DNA of 64,000 bases, taken from positions 124,001 through 188,000 of the forward strand of contig JADLSH010000195.1 in NCBI GenBank assembly GCA_016169945.1, in the 5' to 3' direction. Shown here piece after piece: positions 44,941 through 55,698 of this stretch (positions within the stretch are counted from its first letter, which is position 1; every line of letters starts with the position of its first letter). The position numbers and the translations under genes are program-made. The stretch is from Trachythela sp. YZ-2020. Taxonomy: Eukaryota > Cnidaria > Anthozoa > Malacalcyonacea > Clavulariidae. The notes under the pieces were generated by a model. It saw only the letters and a program-made list of their open reading frames with translations, was not told where the DNA came from and ran no database searches.

Positions 44941-46537
44941 TTAATCGTGAGATATTTAGTCTATTAAAGTCACCGAAGATAATAAATCCTCAATTAGAGA
45001 AGCGTGGTTCCAACGTTGAGACCGTCCGCGCTAGGGGGATGGTAAACAGTACCAAAAACTAAGTTGTTGAATCCTCTCGGTAATCTGGGCATGCGCATAT
45101 TTAACAATTGGTCGCCGAAGGCGAGGTGATTACGAGCCTATAGTCACTGAGCCGAAGGCGAAGTGACTATAGGCTTGTAATCACCGAGCCTGAGGCTACT
45201 AATTGTTTTAGTAGAAATTTCAAAGAGAAAAACAAACACAGAAAGTTATGAGGTCAGTTGAAAAGGCTATAGGACAAAATTCAGCGCTTTTCTCAGAGGC
45301 CGGTTATTAAAAACATGCCGGCAAAAGACGATTGTCAAAAACATATCGAAGCGAAACAAAAACAAACAATTTCATGAGAAAAATACTTTGGAAAGGCTCA
45401 AATACAAAGTAGAATGGTTTTAAAAATATATCACAGCTAGGTTTTTGCTGAATATAACGATATAAATGAGGATAAAACGAATAATTTTCAAAATGAACAC
45501 TTGTGGTTGAGCCGTACGGAAAAAGTTTTATACATGTTCATTTCAACAGCGAGAAAACGTTGCCTTTCATGGAAGAAAAATAGTGTATTTGTTATCGCTT
45601 ACCTTTAAAAATGTCAAAAATATATCCTCCTTTAATTTAGCGGCAGTTTTTTTCATTTAAAACTTTGAATCAGGCTCAAAAAAACGATTTTTGTTTTAAA
45701 TTCGGCAGCTTGCGAAGAAGCCATTTTGAAAAAAAAAGTGATAGTCACTGACCAGTGACTATCACTTTTTAGAGGCTCAATTTGGACCAATCAGCATGCA
45801 GGAAAATCGATAGTCACCTGGAAATTTCTACTAATAATCCATAGTACCTCCAATCTATCGTGTCTTCAATATACGTGCAAATACCACCGTGTTGACCATT
45901 GGTTCTATCTCTACGGATAAGATTATATCCCTGGAGATTGATTACATTGTCGTGTATATGGTTCTGTAGCCAGGTCTCCACTATACTAATAAATTGGTAG
46001 TTTCCACGTCGAACAAAATCTCGTACGTAGATAAAAAAAAAAGGCAGGAACGTGAGCAAATTTTGGATTTTTACATGTTTCATTCTCAAATAAGGTAGTA
46101 GGGATTTTAACAAGGTTACATCGATTTCCCCTTCTTGTGCTTTCCAGATTCCCTCCAATACTACCTTTAGTCCGACCAATGTCGTCTGCGGGGGACGAGG
46201 ATTTTTTAGTCTCCTAGTAGGTGCTAAATTTATTATTTTGATTGGGATTACATAACTAATCGTAGTAGGGAATTGGGAACCTTCTGTTGGCCCTTTCACT
46301 GTTGTGGTTAGGGCTACTAACATTTCTTTTACGTTTTTGAAAAAACTTTCGATTCGCCCATTGACGATTTCTTCTAGTGATACGAACGGGAATACTTTGA
46401 CTGGTCACGGCACTTCTTAATTGAGGGTTACGAGCCATGTTGGGATCATTATTTAAAGGAATATCATGTATGACAACTGTATGTAAATAATCTAACTGTT
46501 GATCGTTATTTTGGGCATATTTTTCCTTTCTTCCCAC
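44905..46537 (-). mobile_element. 5' part of a CR1-like retrotransposon, endonuclease split by a foldback
   Basis: 46537-46256 is an N-terminal basic region (VRITRRNRQWANRKFFQKRK). 46100-45839 gives FISIVETWLQNHIHDNVINL, RRDRTNGQHGGICTYI and EDTIDWRYYG, the first half of the endonuclease. After the foldback at 45103-45838 it continues at 45090-44905 with MRMPRLPRGFNNLVFGTVYH (then PP), followed by FGDFNRLNI in a shifted frame. The reverse transcriptase is absent. A 100-base segment upstream is present twice (about 46450-46557 and 46610-46713, both with 'tctaactgttgatcgtt'). Confidence 0.75.
45103..45838. mobile_element. foldback element, copy 2 (family of 23341-24271), inside an endonuclease frame
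   Basis: The left end has a long hairpin (cgaaggcgaggtgattacga...tcgtaatcacc-type arms, 45112-45190), then actaattgttttagtagaaa. The right end is ttggaccaatcagcatgcag and then gaaatttctactaataat. It shares the inner 'aaatacaaagtagaatgg' and 'accaatcag.a.gcaggaaa' blocks with copy 1. Endonuclease coding sequence lies on both sides. Confidence 0.75.
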
Positions 46538-46979
46538 TTCAACAAAAACATCTTTTATACCAACAGTTGACTTAATGATCGTTATGTCATTAGCATTGTT
46601 CTTAGGATCTTTATTTAAGGATATATCGTTTGAAGGTGTATGTAAGTCATCTAACTGTTGATCGTTGTTTTGAGCGTTTTTACCTTTATTCCCGTTTCGA
46701 CAGAACCATCTATTATAACAACATTATACTTGTTGTTTGTTATATCATTAGTAGTTTAAATTGATGTTGATGCATTTATATTAGAATTACCATACTCACT
46801 CAACGCCTTCGCTTTGTTTCCGCCATCCTAACAATTGCCAGAATTACCATAATTGTTTAACTCCTTCGTAAAAGTTTATAGCAACGCTATAAAAGCTGTC
46901 ACGTGAGCAAAATATTAACCAATGAAAATAAAGTAGTCATAACAATCATAACAAAATAGAATTAATATGTAAAGATATA

Positions 46980-47035
46980 GCCTGCGTGCAGGCTTCGGCC
47001 CGATTATAGGGTCGAAGGCCTGCGCACAGGCATTA
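46980..47035. repeat. hairpin (agcctgcgtgcaggcttcggccc)
   Basis: Arms of about 23 bases with few mismatches around a 'gattata' loop, next to the 3' end of the Penelope element. Confidence 0.75.
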
Positions 47036-47039
47036 CAAT

Positions 47040-50000
47040 TACCAAAGCGCTATAAATGTCGTACAAGGGAAGGGAAGAGGGGATATAGAGGAAAGTATAT
47101 AATAAGTATTTAAGAGAAAAGAATGACCTAGATGAAGGAGAGGCGCTCATTGATACCATCAGGCTGAATGGTGCCAAGTTTAAAAATGAGACGCTTTTCT
47201 TGCTTCCGACGGGTATCATTGCCACCAATAATGGGATGAATGGCGCATATTTTCATATCAGGAAAGGAGTGGTTGGCACTGTTGAAGTGCCTAGCAACCG
47301 GTTTGTTGTGCACATCAGCAAACCTATCGCCTAAACGTCTTCCAGTCTCTCCGATGTAGAGCAAGCCACATTTGCTGCAAGAGATGCAGTAAACGAGGTT
47401 GGAGGAGATGCACGTGAAACTGTGCTTGATGACAAACTGAGATTTTGGAGCCGAAATACAGGTGGCGAGGTTTAAATGCTTACAAGTGTAGCACTTAGGG
47501 ACCGGTCATAAAGTATGTGTACTGGGGGGGTGGAGGGTAAGTTGGGGGGGTACGAAACAAATTATCTAACCTTTGGGGGGGTATGAGACGAATTACGACA
47601 TTTGTGGGGGGGTACGAAACAAAAAATGAGTCTAATACTATGTCTATGATTAAAACTACAAACTTTAGCACACTAAAAGAGGTAGATAAGACTCTGAAAC
47701 GGCCGTTTCCGGCGATCTGGGGGCTTCAAATTTTAAAAAATTTGCGCTCGGCGCCAACCATGGTGGCGCCTCGTGAGCTTGGCCCCCCCAATATTGAATA
47801 CGTTCCTACGCCCCTGTAGCACAGTAACATTTATCGGAAAGTGTCTCGATCGGAACCTATTAGTTTGACATCTCTGCAACCTGAACAGTCTTTGATTACG
47901 TAATTTTACCGTCGGGCAGCTCCCCTACTCGTTTAGAATGATTTAAATATTGAAAAAGATATGAAATACGTCACGACGTTCTGTTGATATATCATAAATA
48001 ATGCGCATTTCGACTTTATTATTAGGTACGGAAAAGATAGTCAAGCAAGTCCTATTAATGGAATACTGGCAAGCATACAAAAGTACGGATTGGATACATG
48101 TGGCGTAAAAGAGCACTATTAAATTTATGGAAATGCTCAAAACTTGGATTACCAATAACAATTTGTAACAGATTATGTTACGTTCTTGGCATTTATATTT
48201 GTTTCATGTTTTTTTTTGGGGGGGAGGGTGAATGGTTGGGTGGGGGGGGGGTACGAAACATTTCATCACCTTTGAGGGGGGTATTAAATATTTTCCGACG
48301 CTTTTCGGGGGGGTACCAAATTTTATGGTAGTATTTTGGAATACCCTCCACCCCCCCAGTACACATACTTTATGACCGGTCCCTTAGCACGACCACAGGA
48401 AACAGTACCAGCTGGTGACACAGAGTCCTGTCGCAGTGAGCTGTACACTAGGGTTTCCCGGATGTTTTTACTGTATCGAAAAGAGACTAGTGGGGTCTCG
48501 GAGAAAATGGAAGACGTTGCAGGGTCATTTCTAAGAAGATTAAAATTCCGGCAAATGATGTCCCTTACTTTAAAATTGAAGGGATGAAAGGTTGAAACAA
48601 AAGGTACTTTTTGATTAGAAATTGCAACCGAAGGTTCTCTTAAGGTGTCTGAACGGGGTATAAGGGAGGCCTTGTTAAGCGCAGTATCTAAAAGGTGGGA
48701 AGGATAACCACGATTCACAAAAAAGCTTCTCATTTCTGAACATTTGGCATCGAAGTCGTCGTCTTCACTGCAGAGGCGACGAAGACGTAAGAATTGAGAG
48801 TAAGGGATAGCAGTTTTAGTGTCCTTAGGATGACAGGATGAGAAGAGAAGATAGCTCTGGAAGTCAGTAGGCTTGTAAAAGACAGATGTGCTCAGCCTAT
48901 TACCATTGATAGAAATGAGAATGTCTAGGAATGATATACTGGTCTCACTGATCTCCCATGTGAACTGAAGTGCTGGATGGAAATCATTAACAAAGTTAAT
49001 GAAGCAACTCAGATCAGCACGCGAGCATGATGCAGTGCCTAAGCAATCATCAATGAACCGGCGATAGAAGTCAGGTGAGGGACCAGTGTATTGTTCGAAG
49101 ATTTGTTTTTCCACATAACCAACAAACAAATTGGCATAGTTGGGTCCCATTTTGGTACCCATGGCCACACCACTTATTTGTTGGTAATGCTCACCATCAA
49201 ACGAGAAATTGTTCAAGGTGAGCACTAACTCTGCCAAGCGTACCAAGGTGGTGGTAGATGGATCCTGAATTACCCTTTGGTCTAATGATCCTGAATTACC
49301 CTTGAAGGCCGTCTTGATGCGGGATGACAGTGTAAAGTGATTTGACATCCATGGTGAAAATGAATTTGTGTGGACCCTGAAAATTGATGTTGTCAAGAAT
49401 TTTCAGGGCATGCTTGGTGTCCTTGATATAAGAAGGCAAGTTCTTAACCAAGGGCGCCATGATGTGATCGAGGTAGCTAGAGAGGAGTTCAGTGGGGCAA
49501 CCACAAGCTGACACGATTGGTCTGCCCGGGTTGTCGGGTTTAAGAATTTTGGGTAGGAAATACATGACTGGTGTGCGTGGAGTGGTGACTAGGAGATTGC
49601 CTGCTGTTGCAGGTAATTCCCCAGTCGTGATGAGATGGTTGATGGTGGAACGGATTATGGTGTTGTGTTTGGATGTCAAATCAGTATCAACCCTGCTATA
49701 AAACGAGGTGTCACCCAGTTGTCTGTGAGCCTCTTGACGGTACAAGTCGGCCCTCCAGACGACTAGGGCACCCCCCTTGTCAGCAGGCTTGATCACAATG
49801 TCATTCCGGGTACGCAAAGACCTTAGAGCACTAAATTCGGCTAAACTAAGATTAGGGGGCCTTTTAGGCCTGAAACGGGGGAGCTGATCTATGTCATTTC
49901 GACATTGTCGAATGAATAGATCAAGGGACCCAAATTGGCCTTCCGGAGGAGACCAGGTGGATTTTTTGGGGGTGATGACCTCAAAAACATCCTTAGACTG

Positions 50001-50782
50001 GATGGAGGTGTTGTTATGAAAATGTGCCTGAAGTTTTAAACGTCTATAAAAAGATTCAGTGTCCTCTTTCACTGAGAAAGAGTCTATGGGCCCAGGATTG
50101 GGTACAAATTTGAGACCTTTCGCAAGGACAGATCTGTCAGAGTCAGATAAAGGCAAATCAGGAGGTATCGTAACCACCAAATTGATATCACTGGCAGAGG
50201 AAGTGTGATGGGTAGTTGAAAAAGTACGGGGACCTACGAGGTCTTCAAACTTCGAGGCTTTACTCGTTTAAAGAAACGTGTAAAGCTTAGAATTTAAAGA
50301 GCGAATGTGTTTTGTTATGCCAGATAACAAAACAGGGGGACAAACATGGGAAAGAGTGGACTTGACGTTCATAACATTGGAATCAGTATCTTGAACGTAC
50401 TGGGACATGGCCTGAATGGTAATACGCATGAGACGACGGTAATACATACAAGCTGACATGACGCTTCGAGCCATGTGCTTCGACACAGAAGTCGAATTGA
50501 AAGAATGTAGATTAAAAGACGATTTAAAACCGTTGGGAACTACATCATAGTGTAGGCAACGACTCAAGAAAGAGATATGACTACAGAAACGAGTCTTAAG
50601 TAGGATTAGATCGAATAAACGAAGAGCAGGTTGGGCAATGGACGGCAAAAATAGTGAAATGTAACATACCATTTCTTTCCGGAGTTCTCGACGTACGCTC
50701 TTGAGGCTCACCATTGTCGCTGTTCTTCGTGAAGGATATCGTAGACTTTAATTCAGCGTCGGCCACGTACATATAGAACAAA
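47040..50782 (-). mobile_element. Penelope-like retroelement with GIY-YIG endonuclease, split by a Harbinger-like element
   Basis: The minus-strand N-terminal region starts near 50714 (LFDLILLKTRFCSHISFLSR), followed by one in-frame TAA at 50270-50268 and then the reverse transcriptase from about 50180: NDIVIKPADKGGALVVW, FTMDVKSLYTVIP. A small direct repeat (gatcctgaattaccctt at 49261-49277 and 49287-49303) marks a frameshift. RT resumes with QISGVAMGTKMGPNYANLF, YRRFIDDCLG (catalytic DD), SFLDILISINGNRLSTSVFY and LRLRRLCSEDDDF. The linker CGRAKCYTCKHLNLATC and the GIY-YIG nuclease (CGLLYIGETGRRLGDRF...HNKPVARHFN) end at 47128. The order RT then GIY-YIG is that of canonical Penelope elements. 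One stop, one shift and the insertion make it inactive. Confidence 0.9.
47498..48383. mobile_element. 886-bp Harbinger-like non-autonomous element with TTA duplication
   Basis: It starts gggaccggtcataaagtatg and ends with the exact reverse complement; inverted similarity runs over 40 bases, including a seven-G run. TTA is present on both sides (47495-47497 and 48384-48386). The inverted Penelope fragment at 50783-51150 carries the same site with one TTA and no insert. GGG-starting termini with TTA/TAA duplications are typical of PIF/Harbinger. The interior has G-rich 'ggggggtacgaaac' units at both ends and no transposase. Confidence 0.85.
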
Positions 50783-51150
50783 TTGAATCAAAAAGTACCT
50801 TTAGTTTTAACCTTTCATCCCTTCAATTTTAAAGTAAGGGACATCATTTGCCGGAATTTTAATCTTCTTAAAAATGACCCTGCAATGTCTTCCATTTTCT
50901 CCGAGACCCCACTAGTCTCTTTTCGATACAGTAAAAACATCCGGGAAACCCTAGTGTACAGCTCACTGCGACAGGACTCTGTGTCACCAGCTGGTACTGT
51001 TTCCTGTGGTCGTGCTAAGTGCTACACTTGTAAGCATTTAAACCTCGCCACCTGTATTTCGGCAATGATACCCGTCGGAAGCAAGAAAAGCGTCTCATTT
51101 TTAAACTTGGCGCCATTCAGCCTGATGGTATCAATGAGCGCCTCTCCTTC
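50783..51150 (+). mobile_element. inverted partial copy of the Penelope element with an internal deletion
   Basis: The plus strand repeats the element's 3' coding part: FHPFNFKVRDIICRNFNLLK, SIFSETPLVSFRYSKNIRET and CGRAKCYTCKHLNLATCISA. It then jumps to 'aatgatacccgtcggaagc', missing about 230 bases including the GIY-YIG core. The junction shares GGC with both parental edges, suggesting a microhomology-mediated deletion. Inverted partial copies at the 5' end are a known habit of Penelope elements. Confidence 0.85.
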
Positions 51151-51419
51151 ATACTCTTATATTCTATATTTTCCAAAATTATCAGCTGGAAAAGAATACT
51201 TTTACAGAAGACTTCAAATGTGGTGCTTTCTACAAAACAAAACAATCACATTTGGGTCATTTAAAATAGCTAATTTTACACCCTTTATTACAGACACTGT
51301 CATATAAACCAAAATTCTTCTATTACAACAATGCTTAATTGTTCATGTTTTCGCTCGCTACACTAGAGAATGCAAAGTCCAGTCAAGAACTTTAAATGTT
51401 AATTGTATTTAATATTTAG

Positions 51420-51526
51420 AAACTCCTTAAAATGGCGTGATCTACAGCACTTGATAGTAATATCCAGTAGGAGTGATGTCATTGACAAAAGTGTGCGATG
51501 GACTGTTAACAAAGCAGGAATTCGAG
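51420..51526 (+). CDS. proprotein convertase exon: end of the catalytic domain
   Basis: Acceptor AATATTTAG before 51420, donor GAG|GTAAAA at 51527. It encodes (R)NSLKWRDLQHLIVISSR and then a V-I-D-K linker to VRWTVNKAGIR. In convertases this is the '.LTWRD.QH..V.TS...W..N..G' segment just after the serine block. The WRDLQHLIV core is strongly conserved. It leaves one base (G), completed by TA of the next exon to Val. The upstream partner is the exon at 25293-25399, 26 kb away. Confidence 0.85.
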
Positions 51527-51995
51527 GTAAAATATTGGTTTGTTTCTTTAATCTTTTAATAAAATATATAATTTTTAGTATAAGGGGATACAACACACAC
51601 TTTGATTGGCTAATAAGCGTGCAGTATAGATACAACAATTTCCCCGCTGCTTGTTGAAAAAAGGTTTTAAACTGAATAGCACTTTCAAATTCCAAGAGAT
51701 ATAAAAATCTAAGAAAAAGTAGAGCGAAAGGAAATTGAAATGCTTTCAAACAAACAACAACCAGATGAAACGACCATAAGATCGAGTGTCACATGCAATA
51801 AAAATAGGGCAACTGACTGATGTTTTTAGATCATATTTGGCCCCATTAAACTACAACAATAAAACAATTTAACCACACTTCTAGGGGCGCAAAAATTGGT
51901 CAGTTTGGCATAGCATTTGATAATCTACTTCTGAAAAACATAAATGAGCCAACTTGAGCAATGGACAGCAGACAGCTTGATGAAAACATGGTTGA

Positions 51996-52251
51996 GTCTT
52001 TATGTAGCCCTACACGAATTATGTCTGTGATTATATGTAGGGTTAGGGTTAGCATTGGGGTTAGGATTGGGGTTAGGATTGGGGTTAGGATTGGGGTTAG
52101 GATTGGGGTTAGGATTGGGGTTAGGATTGGGGTTAGGATTCGGGTTAGGATTAGGGTTAGGATTGGGGTTATGATTGGGGTTAGGATTAGGATTAGGATT
52201 GGGGTTAGGGTTGGGGTTAAATATACATTTCGTGTAGGGCTACATAAAGAC
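51996..52251. mobile_element. 256-bp element with 23-bp inverted ends around a telomere-like minisatellite
   Basis: The left end begins gtctttatgtagccctacac, and the right end is its exact reverse complement to 23 bases. Between them, 52041-52218 is a tandem array of 'ggttaggattgg', with GGGTTAGGG variants at both edges. It lies in the convertase intron between 51526 and 52760. Long open frames on both strands (51961-52356 and 52304-51900) merely translate the repeat. Confidence 0.85.
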
Positions 52252-52465
52252 CCTGCCGAAAACGTTGCCGTTGTAATGCTGAACCCAAGCAAAACTTCTC
52301 TCATGTTCTCCCAACCACAAAATCACGCGACCCAGTTTCTATTTGTTAGATATTAAAATGACTGTAACCAGAGCTGGCATCACCAAAATAACATCTAACA
52401 TAGTGTCAGGGGCGAAACTATACCACCTTTTCGTTGGGGGGGGGGGTGTCTGGTAGAATTACCCT

Positions 52466-52635
52466 GCCAAAACCTATGATGCCCTGCAGCGCTATGAGGG
52501 ACCACGGAGCATTTTTGGGATTGAGGGGGCTAAACATCTCCGCAAGTGCAGTAACACTAATATCGAGTGTCTAGAAAATGTAATTGCCAGCAACACATGC
52601 CGTACAACTTACAGAAGTGTCTTTTTAAATTTCTG
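52466..52635 (+). other. open 56-codon stretch without a start, unidentified
   Basis: A plus-strand frame from about 52466 to a TGA at 52633-52635 reads TYDALQRYEGPRSIFGIEGA and then CSNTNIECLEN...NTCRTT. It is less AT-rich than its flanks and looks protein-like, but I recognise no family. It may be a relic of an inserted element in the convertase intron, or chance. Confidence 0.2.
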
Positions 52636-52759
52636 ACAACACTTTCTATTTTCATTTTAATAGCATAAGAATTAATAATAATTAATAACATTTACAGTGG
52701 ATGATACCAGTGTAAAACATTCTTCTCTATTGTTAATTATTTATTTTGTCACATTATAG

Positions 52760-52883
52760 TAAGTAACCAAGTTGGATTTGGATTTCTCGATGCTTCACTG
52801 CTGATCAAGAATGCTGAAAATTTCACTACTACAGTGCCACCACAGAAAAGATGCGAAATTGTACTTGGATCTCAACCATTAGG
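52760..52883 (+). CDS. proprotein convertase exon: catalytic-domain end to P-domain start
   Basis: Acceptor CATTATAG before 52760 and donor G|GTAAGT at 52884. It encodes SNQVGFGFLDASLLIKNAEN, then FTTTVPPQKRCEIVLGSQPL. The 'GFG..DA..L...A..W/F' motif followed by 'T.VPP...C' is the end of the kexin-type catalytic domain and the entry to the P domain. It is phase-compatible with both neighbours: G+TA at the start gives Val, GG+A at the end gives Gly. Confidence 0.85.
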
Positions 52884-53389
52884 GTAAGTAAGCTATATAT
52901 CATTGTGGCAGTACAGCCAGTTACTGCATGTGGCAATCAAACAGTAAACTTTTTATGTTTATATTCATTGACATTGGAAATCTTTTTCAGCTTTCTGAAG
53001 TATGATACTATTTCAGCAGATTGGGAAACGGGATATTTAAATTTATATATTTAGTGAAATAATTGGAAAAAATAGACATACAGTAGAAAATGGATGATAA
53101 AAACCAAGTTATACCATGCCTTTCTATATGCAGTACTTTATTGCATTTCTCTCAAGCTGTGCAGCCAGCTTCTTAATTTCTGTTTCATTAAGCCAATTTA
53201 ATGAGATAATCCCATAAATTGTTTAATTTGTTTTAAAATGTTAGTTGTGTGGGAATATGAGATAAATTGAACATTCCTGGTGCTGTGTATGTTTGAATCC
53301 TGGTAGTGGCATGTTACTGCTGTGTAACAAGTAAACGGTAGATTTTCGCTAAACTAATATCATCATTGTTCGATGCTGAATTAATATCG

Positions 53390-53420
<31 letters not shown>

Positions 53421-54252
53421 CCGGGTGTCCCAAAAAAAAGTATCGCTGTTTGAGTTAATATTTCGTAAAAACTACAACACGTATTTTACTTAAATAAATT
53501 TCATTATATTTAAAGAGGGCTAACTTAAATTTTCGTATATAACATTTGAATTTTGATGCAATATTGACCGAGATACAGATGTTTGAAGTTGAGTAAGCAT
53601 TTTTGAAATTGCTAAAATTAGCATAAAACGGCCCCATCAAATGTCTATTTGGTTAGACTTGATAAATACTTCTATGTGGTCAAAAGAACGCGCATGTACA
53701 ACGATATTGTTCCAAAGATCAAGATTTGATCATCTGGAAATTCTCGTCTTTGCGCATGAATACACCGTCTTGCTCTGGAAACCATGCCAAAAGAATTTTG
53801 GATCAGTTCTTCATCCAAAGTTTCACATGCCAAAACAATTGCCTCATGCACAAAGCTGTCTTCAATGTTTTTAATTAAATTTTATTTCAATGTGTATTAT
53901 TATTCCATTTTTATTCCCAAGGGTTACAAAAGACTAGCAAAATAGTAAATCTACTAGGAAATAATGTGAAGTTAAAGTTAACTTTATTGAAAATGACAAT
54001 ACTCGTGATAAAATGACAACTGTTTTCAAATCAATTTAATAAGCCGTTTTTTCTCGATTTTTACTAATTTTAAAAACGTACCGCAACTTGCAACATCTGT
54101 ATCTCGGTCAATATTGCATCAAAATTCAAGGGTTATATACCAAAATTTAAGTTAGCCCTTTTTGAATACAGTAAAACTTGTCTGAGTGAAATATCTGTTG
54201 CAGGTTTTGCGCTACATTAAATCAAACACCGATACTTTTTTTTGGGACACCC

Positions 54253-54254
<2 letters not shown>
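53421..54254. mobile_element. 834-bp foldback with mariner-type CCGGGTGTCCCAAAA ends in a (TA)n tract
   Basis: It starts ccgggtgtcccaaaaaaaag and ends with the reverse complement ttttttttgggacacccgg. Inverted similarity continues for about 200 bases; 'gatgcaatattgaccgagat' on the left matches 'atctcggtcaatattgcatc' on the right. (TA)n runs flank both ends (53393-53420 and 54255-54282), as expected for a TA-targeting Tc1/mariner relative. The centre (53641-53874) has an open frame with no transposase motifs. Confidence 0.85.
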
Positions 54255-54287
<33 letters not shown>

Positions 54288-54495
54288 TATGTTGTGTTAT
54301 TGTTCACTCGGTAATATGATAAGGAGAGAATGTTCTCGAGTGATGTATTTCATAATTTCCAGACCGCAGTAAGCAGAAAATTCTGCCTGCCGCAGTTGGC
54401 GAAATGTTAACTTGAAACTTTGGGCTGTACATCTATAATGTATTACCAATGATATGGATTGTTGTTCAATTTTCATTCTTTTTTCAATTTTTAAG

Positions 54496-54812
54496 AAAAG
54501 ACAATGAAATCATCTCATTTGACATCAAAGTCAACAACACTCAATGCAGTGATGGAGTTATCAATAATCTGGAACATGTTGTGGCGAGATTTGATTTGGA
54601 ATACTTTAAACGTGGTGTAATTGGTGCTTATATCACTTCACCAGGAAAAACAAAGTCCCAAGTGTTGTTTCCTCGGGCGCTTGATGCCTATTTTGGTAAA
54701 AAGCGGTACGAAAATTTGACAACAGTTAGTGTGCACTTCTGGGGTGAACAGTCAAATGGAACATGGACTGTTTCTCTTAGGAATGATCTTCCTGCCCACG
54801 GAACAGGCAGTG
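54496..54812 (+). CDS. proprotein convertase exon: P domain
   Basis: Acceptor TTTTTAAG before 54496 and donor GTG|GTAAGC at 54813. It encodes KDNEIISFDIKVNN, NNLEHVVARFDLEYFKRGVI, GAYITSPGKTKSQVLFPRAL, VSVHFWGEQSNGTWTVSLRN and DLPAHGTGSG. This is the jelly-roll P (Homo-B) domain: LEHV...L.Y..RG.....L.SP.GT.S.L...R..D, then ..HFWGE...G.W.L...D. The RGD of many convertases is RGV here. The last strand of the domain (usually ..L..W.L.LYG) should be on a further exon, not found up to 64000. Several features, such as HFWGE, recall PC7, but I would not assign a subtype. Confidence 0.85.
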
Positions 54813-54984
54813 GTAAGCTAAAAGGTTTCCTTTTTTAAGCACTTTCATGATATAGCTGAAATTATATTAGAATCGTGAATGCGTGGTTCCAGTGTAGGTA
54901 GCCATACTCGATATGCTTAAAGTTTGTAGGATCCAAGCTACCTGAAAGCTTCGGCGTTTCCCTTTGTTTCGAAACGTCACTAAC

Positions 54985-55025
54985 TTCCCGAAGAAGAGCA
55001 TTCGCTAGAAACGTCGAAGTTCTTG
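54985..55025 (+). repeat. Penelope-type 'cgaagaagagc...gctagaaacgtcgaag' motif
   Basis: 'cgaagaagagcattcgctag' followed by 'aaacgtcgaagttctt', with a related 'tttcgaaacgtcac' just upstream (54977-54990). It has the stem-GAAAC look of the hammerhead-like motif at 2011 but the first box is altered. Probably a solo end of a Penelope-like element. Confidence 0.35.
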
Positions 55026-55029
55026 TTAT

Positions 55030-55660
55030 TTTTCAGATAGTTTAATTGATTCTAGAAACCTGAAGTATAATGTGGTATTGGACGTATTATGACAACTCAG
55101 TCTGGCCATGTAACCTTAGGCAGGTTTATGAAAAACTTATTACCACTAACATAATAATTATAGTAGGCCTACCTGAGAGTCATTCCGTGACATAATAATT
55201 TCCATTGTCATTTGTATATGGGAAATGTAAGGTTGTAAATTTCTTGTGGCGAACGGTTTTTCAGAAATCAGTTTCAGAGTCCAGGTAATGCAAAAGCCGA
55301 GAGAACAATCCATAATCTAAGCCAGTAATCTAAGTAAAACAAAGAACCAATTTTTTAATTCGGAATTCATCTTGGAGTTTCAATCAATCATTTAAATGCA
55401 TGAATAAAATTTCCAAAAACAAATTTTCAAAAACGTTAAATAAAACAATTAAATCTTATTTATGCCATCCACCAAGAATGCGATATGTTTCAACCATTTT
55501 TTTAATACCATGACATTATCAGCAATTAAACATTCCCCGTCCACTAATATTTTTCTGTCTTTTCACAGCACATCGATTCTTTCTATTTTCCCATTTTAGT
55601 GCAAAGTTTCACTTTGCAACTATTGTGATTACAGGGCAAAAATTCACATAAGTGACTCAG
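55030..55660. other. non-coding, no feature recognised
   Basis: AT-rich. No candidate for the missing last exon of the convertase P domain was found here. Confidence 0.4.
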
Positions 55661-55665
55661 ATATA

Positions 55666-55666
55666 A

Positions 55667-55698
<32 letters not shown>

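Noticed and set aside
51961..52356. 131- and 134-residue open frames with perfect dipeptide/tetrapeptide repeats (RIGV, TPIL)
   Set aside because: They are translations of the ggttaggattgg minisatellite on both strands; no gene.
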